Origin: JBOEGW01 sp050633625
Lineage (GTDB): Bacteria; Pseudomonadota; Alphaproteobacteria; Rhodobacterales; Rhodobacteraceae
Direction: 5' to 3'
Assembly: GCA_050633625.1 (NCBI GenBank)
Contig: JBOEGW010000003.1
Location: 62,001 to 126,000, forward strand
DNA length: 64,000 bases
Under the pieces are notes generated by a model, which was given only the letters and a program-made list of their open reading frames with translations, did not search any database and was not told the DNA's origin. Both the position numbers and the translations under genes were made by a program. This document shows positions 1-10,100 of this stretch, piece after piece (positions within the stretch are counted from its first letter, which is position 1; the number at the start of each line of letters is the position of its first letter).

Positions 1-3000
1 ACGATCATCAGCTCGGATCATGGCGATACATGGGCTTGGTCCACGTCCAATGACGTCACTTTCGTCGGGGGCAGCGGCGAGGACTCCGTTTCGGGCGGCA
101 CCGGGCATGACAGGCTCATCGGCGGCGCGAGTGATGATAGCCTTGAAGGAGGAGCGGGCAACGACACCTTGATCGGTGACGGCTATACCGGGGATGGCAC
201 AAATCTTCTGGTGAACGGCTCGTTTGAGGACACAACCGGGATGAACACCGCCAGTTGGGGCTATGAAGCCACAGGCGCGATCATAGGCTGGACCACGACG
301 GACGGCACAGACCGGATCGACATTCACAACGATTCGCGCGCTGGGATATCGGCCACGGACGGGACGAATTGGCTCGATATGGACGGCGATCTGGGGGATC
401 AGCTAACAATCGGCCAGGATGTTGCAGGGATCGTACCGGGCGAAGTCTATGTGCTGACTTTTGACGCGGGCGATTTCGCAAATGGCGATGAAGGCACAGC
501 CAACGACAACACAATTGAGGTGATCTGGAACGGCGAAACCATTGCTGTGATCGACCCCGGCGAAGGGGCTTTGTCGTCCTATGAGTTCGTTGTTGTGGGA
601 GGCGCTGGTGATGGGTCAGACCGGCTGGAATTCACCTCTGGCGGCTATGATGGCCAATGGGGCGCTTCGCTTGATAATGTCTCGCTGGAGCTAGGCGTTT
701 CGACGGATTCAGGCGACGACACGCTTGATGGCGGCATGGGCGACGACCTGATGGTTGGCGGCGAAGGCCAGGACACATTCACCTTTGGCGACAGCTGGGG
801 CGCGGACATTGTCTATGGCGGCGGCGCGCCCATTGAAGGCAATGAGGACACGCTCGATTTCTCTGCTGTGACTTTGAGCGGCGTCAATGTGTCGTTCACG
901 GACTGGGAGGATGGCACCGCGTCGGAGGGGAGCAATACCCTCACCTTTGAGAACATTGAGCGTGTTGTTGGCTCGGATCAAGCCGATGTGATCGACGCGA
1001 GTCTTGATGGGTCCGGGGTCGAGCTGTTTGGCGGTGGCGGCTCGGACACGATTGCCGGGGGCACGGGCGACGACCTGATTGAAGGTGGCGCGGGCAGTGA
1101 TGCTTCGTTGTTTGGCGGGGCGGGGATGGATACCATCATCGGCGGATCGGGCGCTGACAACATGTCCGGTGGTGCTGATGGTGATACTTTCGTGATCACA
1201 GGAGGGATCGACAACGACACGATTGATGGCGGCGAAACCGTCGCCACTGGCACCGATTGGGACATCATTGATCTCTCCGGGGTCTCTATCGCGTTGACAG
1301 TTGTCTATACAGGCGACGAAAGCGGCACGATTTCGGACGGTACTGACACCATTACCTTCACTGGGATCGAGCACATCTGGCTTGGCGATGGCGATGATAT
1401 TGTAGACGCCACCGCCGCCACGGGCGGGATCTCGATCTGGACCGAGGGCGGCGATGACATGATCACCGCGGGGGCTGGCGACGATCAGATCGCGGGCGGC
1501 GCGGGCGATGACATGATCGTTGCGGGTGCAGGCACCAATACGATCTGGGGCGATAGTGGCTCGGACACGCTGGTGGTCTCGGATGCGGGCGGAACAACCA
1601 CCTTTTTCGGAAGCGAAGACGGCGGCGAATTGGACGCGCTGACCTTTGCGAACGACACAGGGACGAGCGGCGCAACTGTGACCTTTGCCGGGTGGGAAAA
1701 CGGCAGCTTCACCTTTGGCGGGACCACCGGGACGTTCTACGAAACCGAGGTTATTTCCACCACCCAATATGACGATGTGATTGATGCCTCTCTCGCGCCT
1801 TCGGATCAAATCATCAACAGTTTTGGTGGCGATGACATCATCACTGGTGGCGATGGAAACGACACGGTGTCTGGCGGGGACGGAGATGATACATTCATCG
1901 TAAACAATGATTTCGGCACCGATGTCTTTGTGGGCGGCGAAGCGGGCGAAACGCTTGGCGACACGATAGATGCGAGCGCTGTGACCGATGGCGGTGTCAG
2001 CGCCACTTGGACGTCTGGCGATGCGGGAACCTTGACATCCAATGTCCATTCCATCGGTTTTTCCGAGGTGGAAAATTTCACTCTGACGCAGTTCGGAGAT
2101 ATAGTAGACGCAAGCTTAGCGACTGAAAACGTCACGATTGATGGTGGGGATGGCGACGACAATTTGCTGGGCGGCGCGGGGGACGACACATTCACCGGGG
2201 GCCTTGGAGATGACCGCTTGGAGGGCGGCGCGGGCAACGACACGCTGGATGGTGGCGATGGCGACGATGATTTCTATCTCGGTGATGGTTTTGGCACGGA
2301 TACCCTTATTGGCGGCACGACCGGCGAAGTAGACGGCGATCGGCTCTATGCCAACTCGATGAGCGCCGACACCACTGTCACCTTCGCAGGCGACAATGAC
2401 GGCACCTTGGGTGACGGCACAAATACCGCTTCGTTCACTGGCATCGACACGTTTTATACCGGCGATGGTGACGACGTTTTTGACGGCACCAATGATAGCG
2501 ATGGCTTTACTGTCAACACAGGTCGAGGCGATGATGTTATCTTCTCGGGCGCGGGTGATGACACGATTTTCGCCGGGAACAACAGTGACGACATTCACGT
2601 CAATGACCAATCCGGTACCGATACAATCGCAGCCGGTTCGGGCGCGGATGCGCTGTATTTCACCGACACGGGCACGGGACAAGGGGTCAGCGTGGTCTGG
2701 AGCGGCGAAGACGCAGGGGGCTATGGCTTTGACGGCAGCGCCGCCTCTGGCACCTTCACAGGCATTGACCAAGTCGAAGGCAGCGCGAACGACGACAGCT
2801 TCGACTCCACCGGGAGCCTCGTTGGCAACACAGCTTCAGGCCATGAGGGCGACGACATGTTCCTCTCTGGCAGCGGGGACGATACGTTTTGTGGCGATGA
2901 CGGCGACGACACCTACCTGCTTGGCGATGGCTGGGGCGATGACAGCTTCTATGGTGGCTCAGCGGGCGAAACAGATGGCGATCTGCTCGATGCCTCATCA

Positions 3001-6000
3001 ACGACAACAGGCGTCACCTATACACTCACTGGCGATGGGACCGGCACCGCCACAGACGGCACCAACACCCTCGCGTTTGATGATGTCGAAGACCTAACCT
3101 TTGGCAGTGGGAACGACATTTACGATGGCAGTGCGGGCACTGGAAACCTGCGCGTCGAGGCGGGGGACGGCGACGACACCCTGATTTCTGGTGCGGGCAA
3201 CGAGACCTTTCTTGGCGGCGAAGGCCACGACACCTTTGTGGTGGGCGATGATGACGGCACCGATGTCATCGGCGGTGGCGACTCGGTGTTGGACACGGAT
3301 ACCCTTGATTTTGAGGATGCGTCCACGGGCGGCGTCACTGTCACTTACAGTTCCAACACCTCCGGCACCTATGATTTTGACGCCACGAGCGCGGGTGGTT
3401 CGTTTTCTGGCATCGACGCGATTTCGGGCACGGATGGCGATGACAGCTTTGACGCCAGCGCCTCACTGAGCGGCGCAACACTCGCGGGCGAAGCGGGCGA
3501 CGATAGCTTTTTTGGTGGCGCGGGAGACGATGATTTTTCGGGTGGGGCTGGCAGCGATACCTTCACGATCGACGACAATGGCGGCACCGACATTATTGAT
3601 GGCGGCGCGGGGAGCGATATCCTTGATTTTCAAGATGTCACCTCGACCAGCGGCGTGAATGTTGTCTATAGCGACAGTACCTCCGGCACCTGGAACTGGC
3701 CCGACACCGGCGCAGGCGGCAGCTTTACCGGCATTGAACAACTGGACGGCACAGCGCTTGGCGACACGATTGACGGCAGCGCGGCAACAGGCACGCTCAT
3801 CATCGACGGGCAGGACGGGGATGACACGATCAGCGGCGGCTCCAATGATGATTTCATTTATGCAGGCGCGGGCGACGATGTCGTCACGGGAGGCGGCGGC
3901 GATGACTTGCTCGCAGGCGAGGCAGGCGACGACACCCTGACGGGGGGGGACGGCGATGATTTAATCGACGGTGGCGCCGGGGATGACGCGCTATTTGGCG
4001 GCGACGGGAATGACACCATCACCGCGGCGGGCGGCACTGACACAGTGGATGCGGGCGCGGGTGACGACACGATTTCGGTCGGCAACAACGATACCTCCAA
4101 CGTGACGATTGTGGGGGGCGAGAGCGACGAGACTGTCGGTGATACAATCTCCTTCACGGGGGATGGCGCGGGCGGCGGCACGACGATCATCTTTACCGGC
4201 GATGAAGCTGGCACCTTTGACGATGGAGTCAACTCCGGCAGCTTTAGCGAAATCGAGATCATCCAGACTTACGGCGATGATGACATCGTAGACGCCTCGT
4301 CCGATACCGCTGGCGTGACGATCAATTCTGGCGGTGGCGAGGACAGAATCACTGGCGGTGGTGGCGACGATGTGATCAACGCCGGGGATGGCAGCGATAC
4401 CATTGCGACAGGTCAAGGCAGTGACACTGTCGATGCGGGTGCGGGCGATGACACGATAACAGTGGGCGGCGCCGGGGTCTCGGACACCACAATCATCGGC
4501 GGCGAAACCGGGGAAATCAGCGGCGATCACTTGATCCTGACGGGCGATGGCGCGGGCAGCGGCGTGGAGGTTTTCTATACAGCTAACGAGGCTGGCACCT
4601 TTGATGATGGCACGAACACCGGCACATTCAGCGAAATCGAAACGCTGGAAACCGGCGATGGGGCGGACACTGTCGACGCCAGTGCCTCTTCGAGCGGCGT
4701 GTTCATCGAGACCGGCGACAATGATGATATCGCCCTTGGCGGCGCGGGCGATGACACGCTTTCAGGCGGCGCGGGCGACGACAGGCTCACGGGCGGCGCG
4801 GGGGTTGACACGCTCTTGGGCGGCGATGGCGATGACGTCTTCATCCTGACGCCTAACTGGGGAGATGACACGATCACCGGCGGTGAAGCCGGGGAAACGA
4901 TTGGCGATTTGCTGGATGCGAGCGCGCTATCAGATGGCGTGTTGATCACCTATTCAGGCGATGAGGCAGGCACCGTCACAGACGGCACAAACACCGCAAA
5001 CTTCAGCGAAATCGAGGCCATAGAGGGGACCGATTTTGACGACACCGTGGATGCCTCATCCGACAGCGCTGGCGTCACGATCGACACGGGCGCAGGCGAC
5101 GACACCCTGTTTGCAGGCAGCGGCGATGACACTCTGAATGCGGGCGAAGGCAACGACACGCTCATTGGCGGCCAAGGCGGCACCGACACTCTCGCAGGGC
5201 AAGGCGGCGACGATGACTTCACTGTGGGTGGGGCTGGCCCTTCGATCACCACGATCATCGGTGGCGAAACAGGCGAAACGCTTGGCGACAGCCTTACGCT
5301 CACGGGCGATGGCGCAACCGGCGGCACGACTGTCACCTATGCGAGTGGCGACTCCGGCACGTTTGACGATGGGACCAATTCCGGCAGCTTTTCCGAAATT
5401 GAAACCGTAACAACCTCGGACAATGACGATACGATTGATGCCAGCGGCAGTTCGTCGGGCGTTTCGCTCAACGCAGCAGATGGCAATGACACGATCACCG
5501 GCTCTGATCATGACGACAGGATTGATGGCGGCGCTGGTGCCGATACGATCAGCGGGGGCGCCGGGGACGACACAATTGACGGCGGCTCTGGTGATGACGT
5601 GATCGCGGGCGGCGCAGGCGATGACATCATTGACGGCGGTGCTGATGACGATGTGATTTCTGGGGGCGCGGGCCACGACACGCTGACCGGGGGGAGCGGC
5701 AACGATACTTTCGCCATTTCGGATGGGGATGACACAAATACCATCGTCGATTTTGACATGCTGGACGATGATCTGGATGGGTTCACCAATGACCAGCTTG
5801 ATTTGTCCGGGCTGACCGATTCTGAGGGCAACCCGCTACACGCGGGAGACATTTCGGTCAGCGATGACGGGTCCGGCAATGCCGTGATCACCGCGCATGA
5901 CGGGACGACCATCACCTTGCAAGGCGTTGATCCGGGGGCTTTGGACGCGCCAACCCTGTTTTCAATGGGCATCCCATGTTTCACCGAGGGCACGCTCATT

Positions 6001-6582
6001 GACACAGCCAAAGGACCACGAAAAATCGAAGAAATCGGCCTCAACGACCTTGTTCGCACGGTGACGGGCGAGCTGGTTCCGGTGATCTGGCGCGACAAGA
6101 GTACATTGCAAGATTGCCCTGAGGAGTTGCGACCTATTGAGATTAAGGCTGGCGCGCTAGGCGATCATGAGGCGGTGCGCTTGTCGCCACAACATCGAGT
6201 GGTGATTGGTCCGCGCCGCCGATTTGCACCTGTGCGCTGGTTGGCCGAAGAAGGCGGCGGCGCGTTTCGCGTGATGATGGGGCAAACCACTGTCACCTAT
6301 CACCACCTGATGTTGCCGCGCCATGCTGTGATCCGCGCGAACGGGTGCGAAGTTGAGAGTTTTTATCCCGGGCCAGAGGCGCTTGGCGCGATTTCCGTGG
6401 CGGCGCGCGCGCGGCTGTTTGGCCTAGAGCCAACTTTCGCGCGCATCATCACAATGGCGGATGCAGAACGGTATTATGGGCCACTCGCACGCCCGCGCCT
6501 CAAACGTCACGAGCTTGATATGCTTGTCAACAACCGCTGGCTCCCACCTGCCCCATACCAAGATTGGGCCGCTTGCGCTTGA
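1..6582 (+). CDS. Giant RTX calcium-binding exoprotein with C-terminal Hint domain (5' end outside window)
   Basis: The frame is open from base 1 with RTX nonapeptides (GGxGxDxLx type) already present, so the true start lies upstream; at least 2193 residues are visible. Visible residues about 65-230 form a jelly-roll-like module (NLLVNGSFE, WLDMDG, ASLDNVSLE) resembling DUF642/galactose-binding folds. Residues about 235-1950 alternate RTX nonapeptides with at least 13 copies of a roughly 120-residue module marked by 'GTxxDGTNxxxFSEIE' and 'DxxDASxxxxGV'. From Cys1993 a Hint_2-type domain follows (PCFTEGTLIDTAKGPRKIEE, LSPQHRVVIG, CEVESFYPG). RTX proteins fold on calcium outside the cell and usually leave by a type I secretion system; no secretion gene is in the window. 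Hint domains are related to inteins and hedgehog autoprocessing domains; their role in RTX proteins is not settled. The acidic, low-complexity composition explains long spurious ORFs on the other strand. Confidence 0.93.
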   Translation, partial: TIISSDHGDTWAWSTSNDVTFVGGSGEDSVSGGTGHDRLIGGASDDSLEGGAGNDTLIGDGYTGDGTNLLVNGSFEDTTGMNTASWGYEATGAIIGWTTTDGTDRIDIHNDSRAGISATDGTNWLDMDGDLGDQLTIGQDVAGIVPGEVYVLTFDAGDFANGDEGTANDNTIEVIWNGETIAVIDPGEGALSSYEFVVVGGAGDGSDRLEFTSGGYDGQWGASLDNVSLELGVSTDSGDDTLDGGMGDDLMVGGEGQDTFTFGDSWGADIVYGGGAPIEGNEDTLDFSAVTLSGVNVSFTDWEDGTASEGSNTLTFENIERVVGSDQADVIDASLDGSGVELFGGGGSDTIAGGTGDDLIEGGAGSDASLFGGAGMDTIIGGSGADNMSGGADGDTFVITGGIDNDTIDGGETVATGTDWDIIDLSGVSIALTVVYTGDESGTISDGTDTITFTGIEHIWLGDGDDIVDATAATGGISIWTEGGDDMITAGAGDDQIAGGAGDDMIVAGAGTNTIWGDSGSDTLVVSDAGGTTTFFGSEDGGELDALTFANDTGTSGATVTFAGWENGSFTFGGTTGTFYETEVISTTQYDDVIDASLAPSDQIINSFGGDDIITGGDGNDTVSGGDGDDTFIVNNDFGTDVFVGGEAGETLGDTIDASAVTDGGVSATWTSGDAGTLTSNVHSIGFSEVENFTLTQFGDIVDASLATENVTIDGGDGDDNLLGGAGDDTFTGGLGDDRLEGGAGNDTLDGGDGDDDFYLGDGFGTDTLIGGTTGEVDGDRLYANSMSADTTVTFAGDNDGTLGDGTNTASFTGIDTFYTGDGDDVFDGTNDSDGFTVNTGRGDDVIFSGAGDDTIFAGNNSDDIHVNDQSGTDTIAAGSGADALYFTDTGTGQGVSVVWSGEDAGGYGFDGSAASGTFTGIDQVEGSANDDSFDSTGSLVGNTASGHEGDDMFLSGSGDDTFCGDDGDDTYLLGDGWGDDSFYGGSAGETDGDLLDASSTTTGVTYTLTGDGTGTATDGTNTLAFDDVEDLTFGSGNDIYDGSAGTGNLRVEAGDGDDTLISGAGNETFLGGEGHDTFVVGDDDGTDVIGGGDSVLDTDTLDFEDASTGGVTVTYSSNTSGTYDFDATSAGGSFSGIDAISGTDGDDSFDASASLSGATLAGEAGDDSFFGGAGDDDFSGGAGSDTFTIDDNGGTDIIDGGAGSDILDFQDVTSTSGVNVVYSDSTSGTWNWPDTGAGGSFTGIEQLDGTALGDTIDGSAATGTLIIDGQDGDDTISGGSNDDFIYAGAGDDVVTGGGGDDLLAGEAGDDTLTGGDGDDLIDGGAGDDALFGGDGNDTITAAGGTDTVDAGAGDDTISVGNNDTSNVTIVGGESDETVGDTISFTGDGAGGGTTIIFTGDEAGTFDDGVNSGSFSEIEIIQTYGDDDIVDASSDTAGVTINSGGGEDRITGGGGDDVINAGDGSDTIATGQGSDTVDAGAGDDTITVGGAGVSDTTIIGGETGEISGDHLILTGDGAGSGVEVFYTANEAGTFDDGTNTGTFSEIETLETGDGADTVDASASSSGVFIETGDNDDIALGGAGDDTLSGGAGDDRLTGGAGVDTLLGGDGDDVFILTPNWGDDTITGGEAGETIGDLLDASALSDGVLITYSGDEAGTVTDGTNTANFSEIEAIEGTDFDDTVDASSDSAGVTIDTGAGDDTLFAGSGDDTLNAGEGNDTLIGGQGGTDTLAGQGGDDDFTVGGAGPSITTIIGGETGETLGDSLTLTGDGATGGTTVTYASGDSGTFDDGTNSGSFSEIETVTTSDNDDTIDASGSSSGVSLNAADGNDTITGSDHDDRIDGGAGADTISGGAGDDTIDGGSGDDVIAGGAGDDIIDGGADDDVISGGAGHDTLTGGSGNDTFAISDGDDTNTIVDFDMLDDDLDGFTNDQLDLSGLTDSEGNPLHAGDISVSDDGSGNAVITAHDGTTITLQGVDPGALDAPTLFSMGIPCFTEGTLIDTAKGPRKIEEIGLNDLVRTVTGELVPVIWRDKSTLQDCPEELRPIEIKAGALGDHEAVRLSPQHRVVIGPRRRFAPVRWLAEEGGGAFRVMMGQTTVTYHHLMLPRHAVIRANGCEVESFYPGPEALGAISVAARARLFGLEPTFARIITMADAERYYGPLARPRLKRHELDMLVNNRWLPPAPYQDWAACA

Positions 6583-6614
6583 CAGCCAGCGCGCGTCAGT
6601 TCAACCCTCACTTC

Positions 6615-8063
6615 ATGATTGATCTACGTCCAGTGGTGTATGTAATTGGCCTGCTTGTTGCGGTCCTTGGTGCCACTATGTTTATCCCCATGTTGGTGGA
6701 CCTTTGGTTCGGCAGGCCCGATTGGTCTGTGTTTTTGACAGCCGCCGTCTTCTCGATTTCGATGGGCGCAGGGATGGCGATCGCCACGGCAAATGGCGTG
6801 GGCCAAGGGTTAACACTGCAACAAACCTTTATCCTCACCACGATGGTCTGGATCGCTTTGCCTGCCTTTGGCGCTTTGCCGTTCATTTTGGGAGAGGTGG
6901 ACGCGCGCACCGTAGACGCCGTGTTTGAGGCAATGTCAGGGCTGACGACAACCGGCTCAACTGTCTTTACCGGGCTTGATTCCATGCCTGAGGGGCTTTT
7001 GGTGTGGCGGTCCATGTTACAATGGTTTGGCGGCATCGGGATTATTGTTGTGGCGATGGTGTTCTTGCCGGAATTACGCGTTGGCGGGATGCAGATTTTC
7101 CGCTCAGAGTCCTTTGAAACAATGGGAAAGGTACTGCCGCGCGCCGCACAAATCGCAGGGCAAATCGTCTGGATTTACCTTGCTTTGACAGCGCTCAATG
7201 CTGTTGCTTATGTGGCGGTTGGCATGACCCCGTTTGATGCGTTCAACCATGCGCTGACCACCATGTCCACGGGCGGGTTTTCCACCCATGATGCGAGTTT
7301 CGGCCACTACCAAGGCCTGCCTGAATATGTGGCATCGGCCTTCATGATCCTCGCCTCCCTTCCCTTTGTCCGTTACATTCAACTCGTCGCTGGCACTGCA
7401 AAACCCTTCTTTCGTGACCCACAAATTCGGACCTATATCGGGGTGATCCTGCTGGTGACCCTCATCATGACGCTCTATCGCTTGATCGCGAATGGCGACC
7501 ATTTTGAACATGGGTTTCGCGAGGGAATTTTCAACGTCACCTCGATCATTTCGGGCACCGGATACGCCTCGGTAGATTACCAGCTCTGGGGCACTTTCGC
7601 GGTTGTTGTGTTCTTTTTCTTAGGGCTTGTCGGCGGCTGCGCTGGCTCTACCGCTTGCTCAGTCAAAATTTTCAGATACCAGCTTTTGTTCGCGTCCATT
7701 CGGGCGCAAATCAAACAAATCCATTCGCCACATGGCGTTTTCACGCCGCGCTATGACGGGCGACCAGTTTCGGAAGATGTTCTGTCATCTGTGATGGCGT
7801 TTTTCGTGATGTTTGTGGTGTCACTTGGGGTGTTGTCGGTGCTCTTGTCGCTGACGGGTCTCGACACAGTGACATCTATTTCAGGAGCCGCAACGGCCAT
7901 TGCAAACATTGGACCGGGGCTTGGCGACACGATTGGGCCAGCCGGGAATTTTTCGACGCTCAATGATACAGCAAAGTGGATGTTGACTGCCGCCATGCTT
8001 GTCGGACGCCTCGAAATCCTGTCGGTCTATGTGCTGTTTACCGCCCGCTTTTGGCGCGGCTAA
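6615..8063 (+). CDS. trkH: TrkH-family potassium uptake membrane protein
   Basis: This 482-residue integral membrane protein is the translocating subunit of the Trk K+ uptake system. Four selectivity-filter P-loops are visible in order: LTTTGSTVF, STGGFSTHD, SGTGYAS and ANIGPGLG, each with the conserved filter glycine. I chose the ATG at 6615 (MIDLRPVVYVIG, a typical TrkH N-terminus) over an upstream in-frame GTG-type start that would overlap the RTX gene. It starts 32 nt after the RTX gene; whether they share a transcript is unknown. The cytoplasmic NAD-binding partner TrkA is not in the window. Its stop overlaps the stop of the convergent downstream gene by 4 nt. Confidence 0.95.
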   Translation: MIDLRPVVYVIGLLVAVLGATMFIPMLVDLWFGRPDWSVFLTAAVFSISMGAGMAIATANGVGQGLTLQQTFILTTMVWIALPAFGALPFILGEVDARTVDAVFEAMSGLTTTGSTVFTGLDSMPEGLLVWRSMLQWFGGIGIIVVAMVFLPELRVGGMQIFRSESFETMGKVLPRAAQIAGQIVWIYLALTALNAVAYVAVGMTPFDAFNHALTTMSTGGFSTHDASFGHYQGLPEYVASAFMILASLPFVRYIQLVAGTAKPFFRDPQIRTYIGVILLVTLIMTLYRLIANGDHFEHGFREGIFNVTSIISGTGYASVDYQLWGTFAVVVFFFLGLVGGCAGSTACSVKIFRYQLLFASIRAQIKQIHSPHGVFTPRYDGRPVSEDVLSSVMAFFVMFVVSLGVLSVLLSLTGLDTVTSISGAATAIANIGPGLGDTIGPAGNFSTLNDTAKWMLTAAMLVGRLEILSVYVLFTARFWRG

Positions 8064-8596
8064 ACGCTCAGGCCTTTGGGCATACGCGGACGCCCCACCA
8101 CACCAGGCCCATCGTGACGATCAAGGCGTTGTTGCATGATCGGGGACAGGGGAATTTCGATTGGCCCAATCGGAACAGGCGAGGCAACACGGTCTTCTTC
8201 GCGGGCGGCATGGCGGCGGGCCACGAAATCGCCAACCTGCATCGGCTGGCGGCACGCGTCTTCGATTTCTGGGGTGTCCAGCAGCTCATGGGCGGCATCC
8301 GCAATCAAACGCCATGTCAGGCGGCGCATGAATTCATCTGAGCGGAACGGATCGCGCAACCCCACCTCGACAACCCGGGTGACAGACCCCGCGCGCACCA
8401 AAGCTGCCGCGCCGACAACTTCCCAGTTGGCGAACAAAACGGCGCGCGCCAAGACATCCGCCATAGAAGAATACCCCGCCTGCCCCGTTTCCGGGTAAGG
8501 GCTGGCAATGCTCAAACGGGTGGCTTCGGCAACAAAGGACATGGCCGTGCGCGTCCCTTTGAGGACAAGTTGTGGATCTCTTTTTCGCGGCGACAT
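8060..8596 (-). CDS. Conserved hypothetical protein, 178 aa
   Basis: A soluble-looking protein with no signal peptide or membrane segment and no motif I recognise. It begins basic (MSPRKRDPQLVLKGTRTAM) and has a C-terminal half rich in Arg and acidic residues (RLIADAAHELLDTPEIEDAC). It lies downstream of ftsY on the same strand with a 127-nt gap and is convergent with trkH; the two stop codons overlap (CTAA). No clear Shine-Dalgarno precedes the chosen start, and the internal Met at residue 19 is an alternative. Confidence 0.7.
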   Translation of the reverse strand: MSPRKRDPQLVLKGTRTAMSFVAEATRLSIASPYPETGQAGYSSMADVLARAVLFANWEVVGAAALVRAGSVTRVVEVGLRDPFRSDEFMRRLTWRLIADAAHELLDTPEIEDACRQPMQVGDFVARRHAAREEDRVASPVPIGPIEIPLSPIMQQRLDRHDGPGVVGRPRMPKGLSV

Positions 8597-8723
8597 ACGC
8601 GGGTTCTTACCACCAAAATTTGCCTTACGGCGTCAAACTTATACCCCTGCGTCCCAAGGGCACCTTAACGGATAGAGATGAAATAGGGAAATTTTTAGGC
8701 GATTGGCTGTTTTTGTCGCGAAA

Positions 8724-10058
8724 TCACGTGCCCGTCAGCGCCTTTGCAAAGTCATCTGGATCGAAGGGCGCGAGGTCGTCAATTTGCTCCCCGACACCGA
8801 TCGCATGAATCGGCAGACCAAACTTATCCGCCAAAGCGACCAAAACGCCGCCTTTTGCTGTGCCATCGAGCTTTGTCATGACCAGCCCGGAGACATCCGC
8901 AAGTTTTTGGAATGTCTCAACTTGGCTGAGCGCGTTTTGGCCGGTTGTGGCGTCCAGCACAAGCAGGGTGTTATGCGGCGCATCTGGGTCTTTCTTCTTG
9001 ATAACACGGACAATTTTGGACAACTCCTCCATCAAATCCGCGCGATTTTGCAGCCGTCCTGCTGTGTCGATCATCAATAAATCCGCGCCTTCATCTTGCG
9101 CTTTTCCCATGGCTTCAAACGCCAAGGAGGCGGGATCTGACCCTTCGGGAGCTGTCAAGACGGGCACGCCAGCACGCTCGCCCCAGACCTGCAATTGCTC
9201 AACAGCCGCCGCGCGAAACGTGTCGCCCGCCGCGATCACAACCGATTTTCCTGCCGCGCGAAACTGACTGGCGAGCTTGCCAATTGTTGTGGTTTTTCCG
9301 GAGCCATTTACGCCGACAACCAGCACAACTTGCGGCGTCTTGGCATAGAGCGGCAAAGGCTTCGCGACAGGGTCCATAATGCGCGATATTTCGGTGGCCA
9401 AAAGCCCTTTGATTTCCGCCACCGAGAGCTTTTTGCCAAGCCGCCCTTCAGCGATATTGGCCGTGACGCGCAAAGCTGTGTCGACGCCCATGTCAGAGGC
9501 GATCATCAGTTCCTCAAGGCTTTCGAGCATATCGTCGTCCAGCACCCGGCGTACGGTCTTGGCGGGTTTGGATTTTGGTGCGTCTTGGGCCGGGGCGGCG
9601 TCATGTGCGGCTCCGCGCCCCAAAAGACGGCCGAAAATACCGGGTTTTTCAGGAGTCGGCTCGTCGGCAATGTCTTTGGCTTCAACTGGTGGAGCAGGCG
9701 CAGGTTCCGGCTGTTGTGAAAGGTCCGTTGGCGGTTCCGGCTTTGAGGCTGGTTCTGGCGCTGGTTCTGGCTCTTGGTCCGGTTCTGGTTCTGGCGCCGG
9801 TTCTGGCTTCAGGTCTTCTTCGGGCACGCCATTGGCGACGGCCTCTTGGTCCCGTTGCGGGTCTGGCGCGACTTCAGGTGACGGATCATCAGTGTGGGGG
9901 GGCGGCGCACTGCCGTGTTCCTCAACGCTGGCATCTTCACCGCCTCCGCTCTCAGCAACGTCTTCTTCACCACCGTCTTCGATGATCGCTTCAAGCCCCT
10001 CTTCCAATTTGGATGAGGATTTCGTGAGCCTGTTTCTAAGCTTTTTGAAAAACGACAT
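8724..10058 (-). CDS. ftsY: Signal recognition particle receptor FtsY
   Basis: FtsY is the SRP receptor GTPase that docks ribosome-nascent chain complexes at the inner membrane. The 444-residue protein has a basic N-terminal tip (MSFFKKLRNRLTKSS), a long acidic Pro/Glu-rich A domain (about residues 20-140, with Pro-Glu-Pro-type repeats), then the NG domain. Visible G motifs are GVNGSGKTTT (P-loop), DTFRAAAVEQL, DTAGRLQNRADL and TKLDGTAKGG. I chose the ATG at 10058 because a GGAGGG lies just upstream; an upstream in-frame Met would add eight residues. The repetitive A domain is longer than in E. coli-like relatives only in its Pro/Glu repeats. Confidence 0.96.
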   Translation of the reverse strand: MSFFKKLRNRLTKSSSKLEEGLEAIIEDGGEEDVAESGGGEDASVEEHGSAPPPHTDDPSPEVAPDPQRDQEAVANGVPEEDLKPEPAPEPEPDQEPEPAPEPASKPEPPTDLSQQPEPAPAPPVEAKDIADEPTPEKPGIFGRLLGRGAAHDAAPAQDAPKSKPAKTVRRVLDDDMLESLEELMIASDMGVDTALRVTANIAEGRLGKKLSVAEIKGLLATEISRIMDPVAKPLPLYAKTPQVVLVVGVNGSGKTTTIGKLASQFRAAGKSVVIAAGDTFRAAAVEQLQVWGERAGVPVLTAPEGSDPASLAFEAMGKAQDEGADLLMIDTAGRLQNRADLMEELSKIVRVIKKKDPDAPHNTLLVLDATTGQNALSQVETFQKLADVSGLVMTKLDGTAKGGVLVALADKFGLPIHAIGVGEQIDDLAPFDPDDFAKALTGT

Positions 10059-10100
10059 ATGCCCTCCGACGTTCCCCTTCACCTAATGCCGTTTGCCCGG

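Noticed and set aside
709..2049. Long open frame on the minus strand of the RTX gene (446 codons), and many similar ones
   Set aside because: The low-complexity RTX repeats are free of stops in several frames; the predicted proteins have no domains or start signals.
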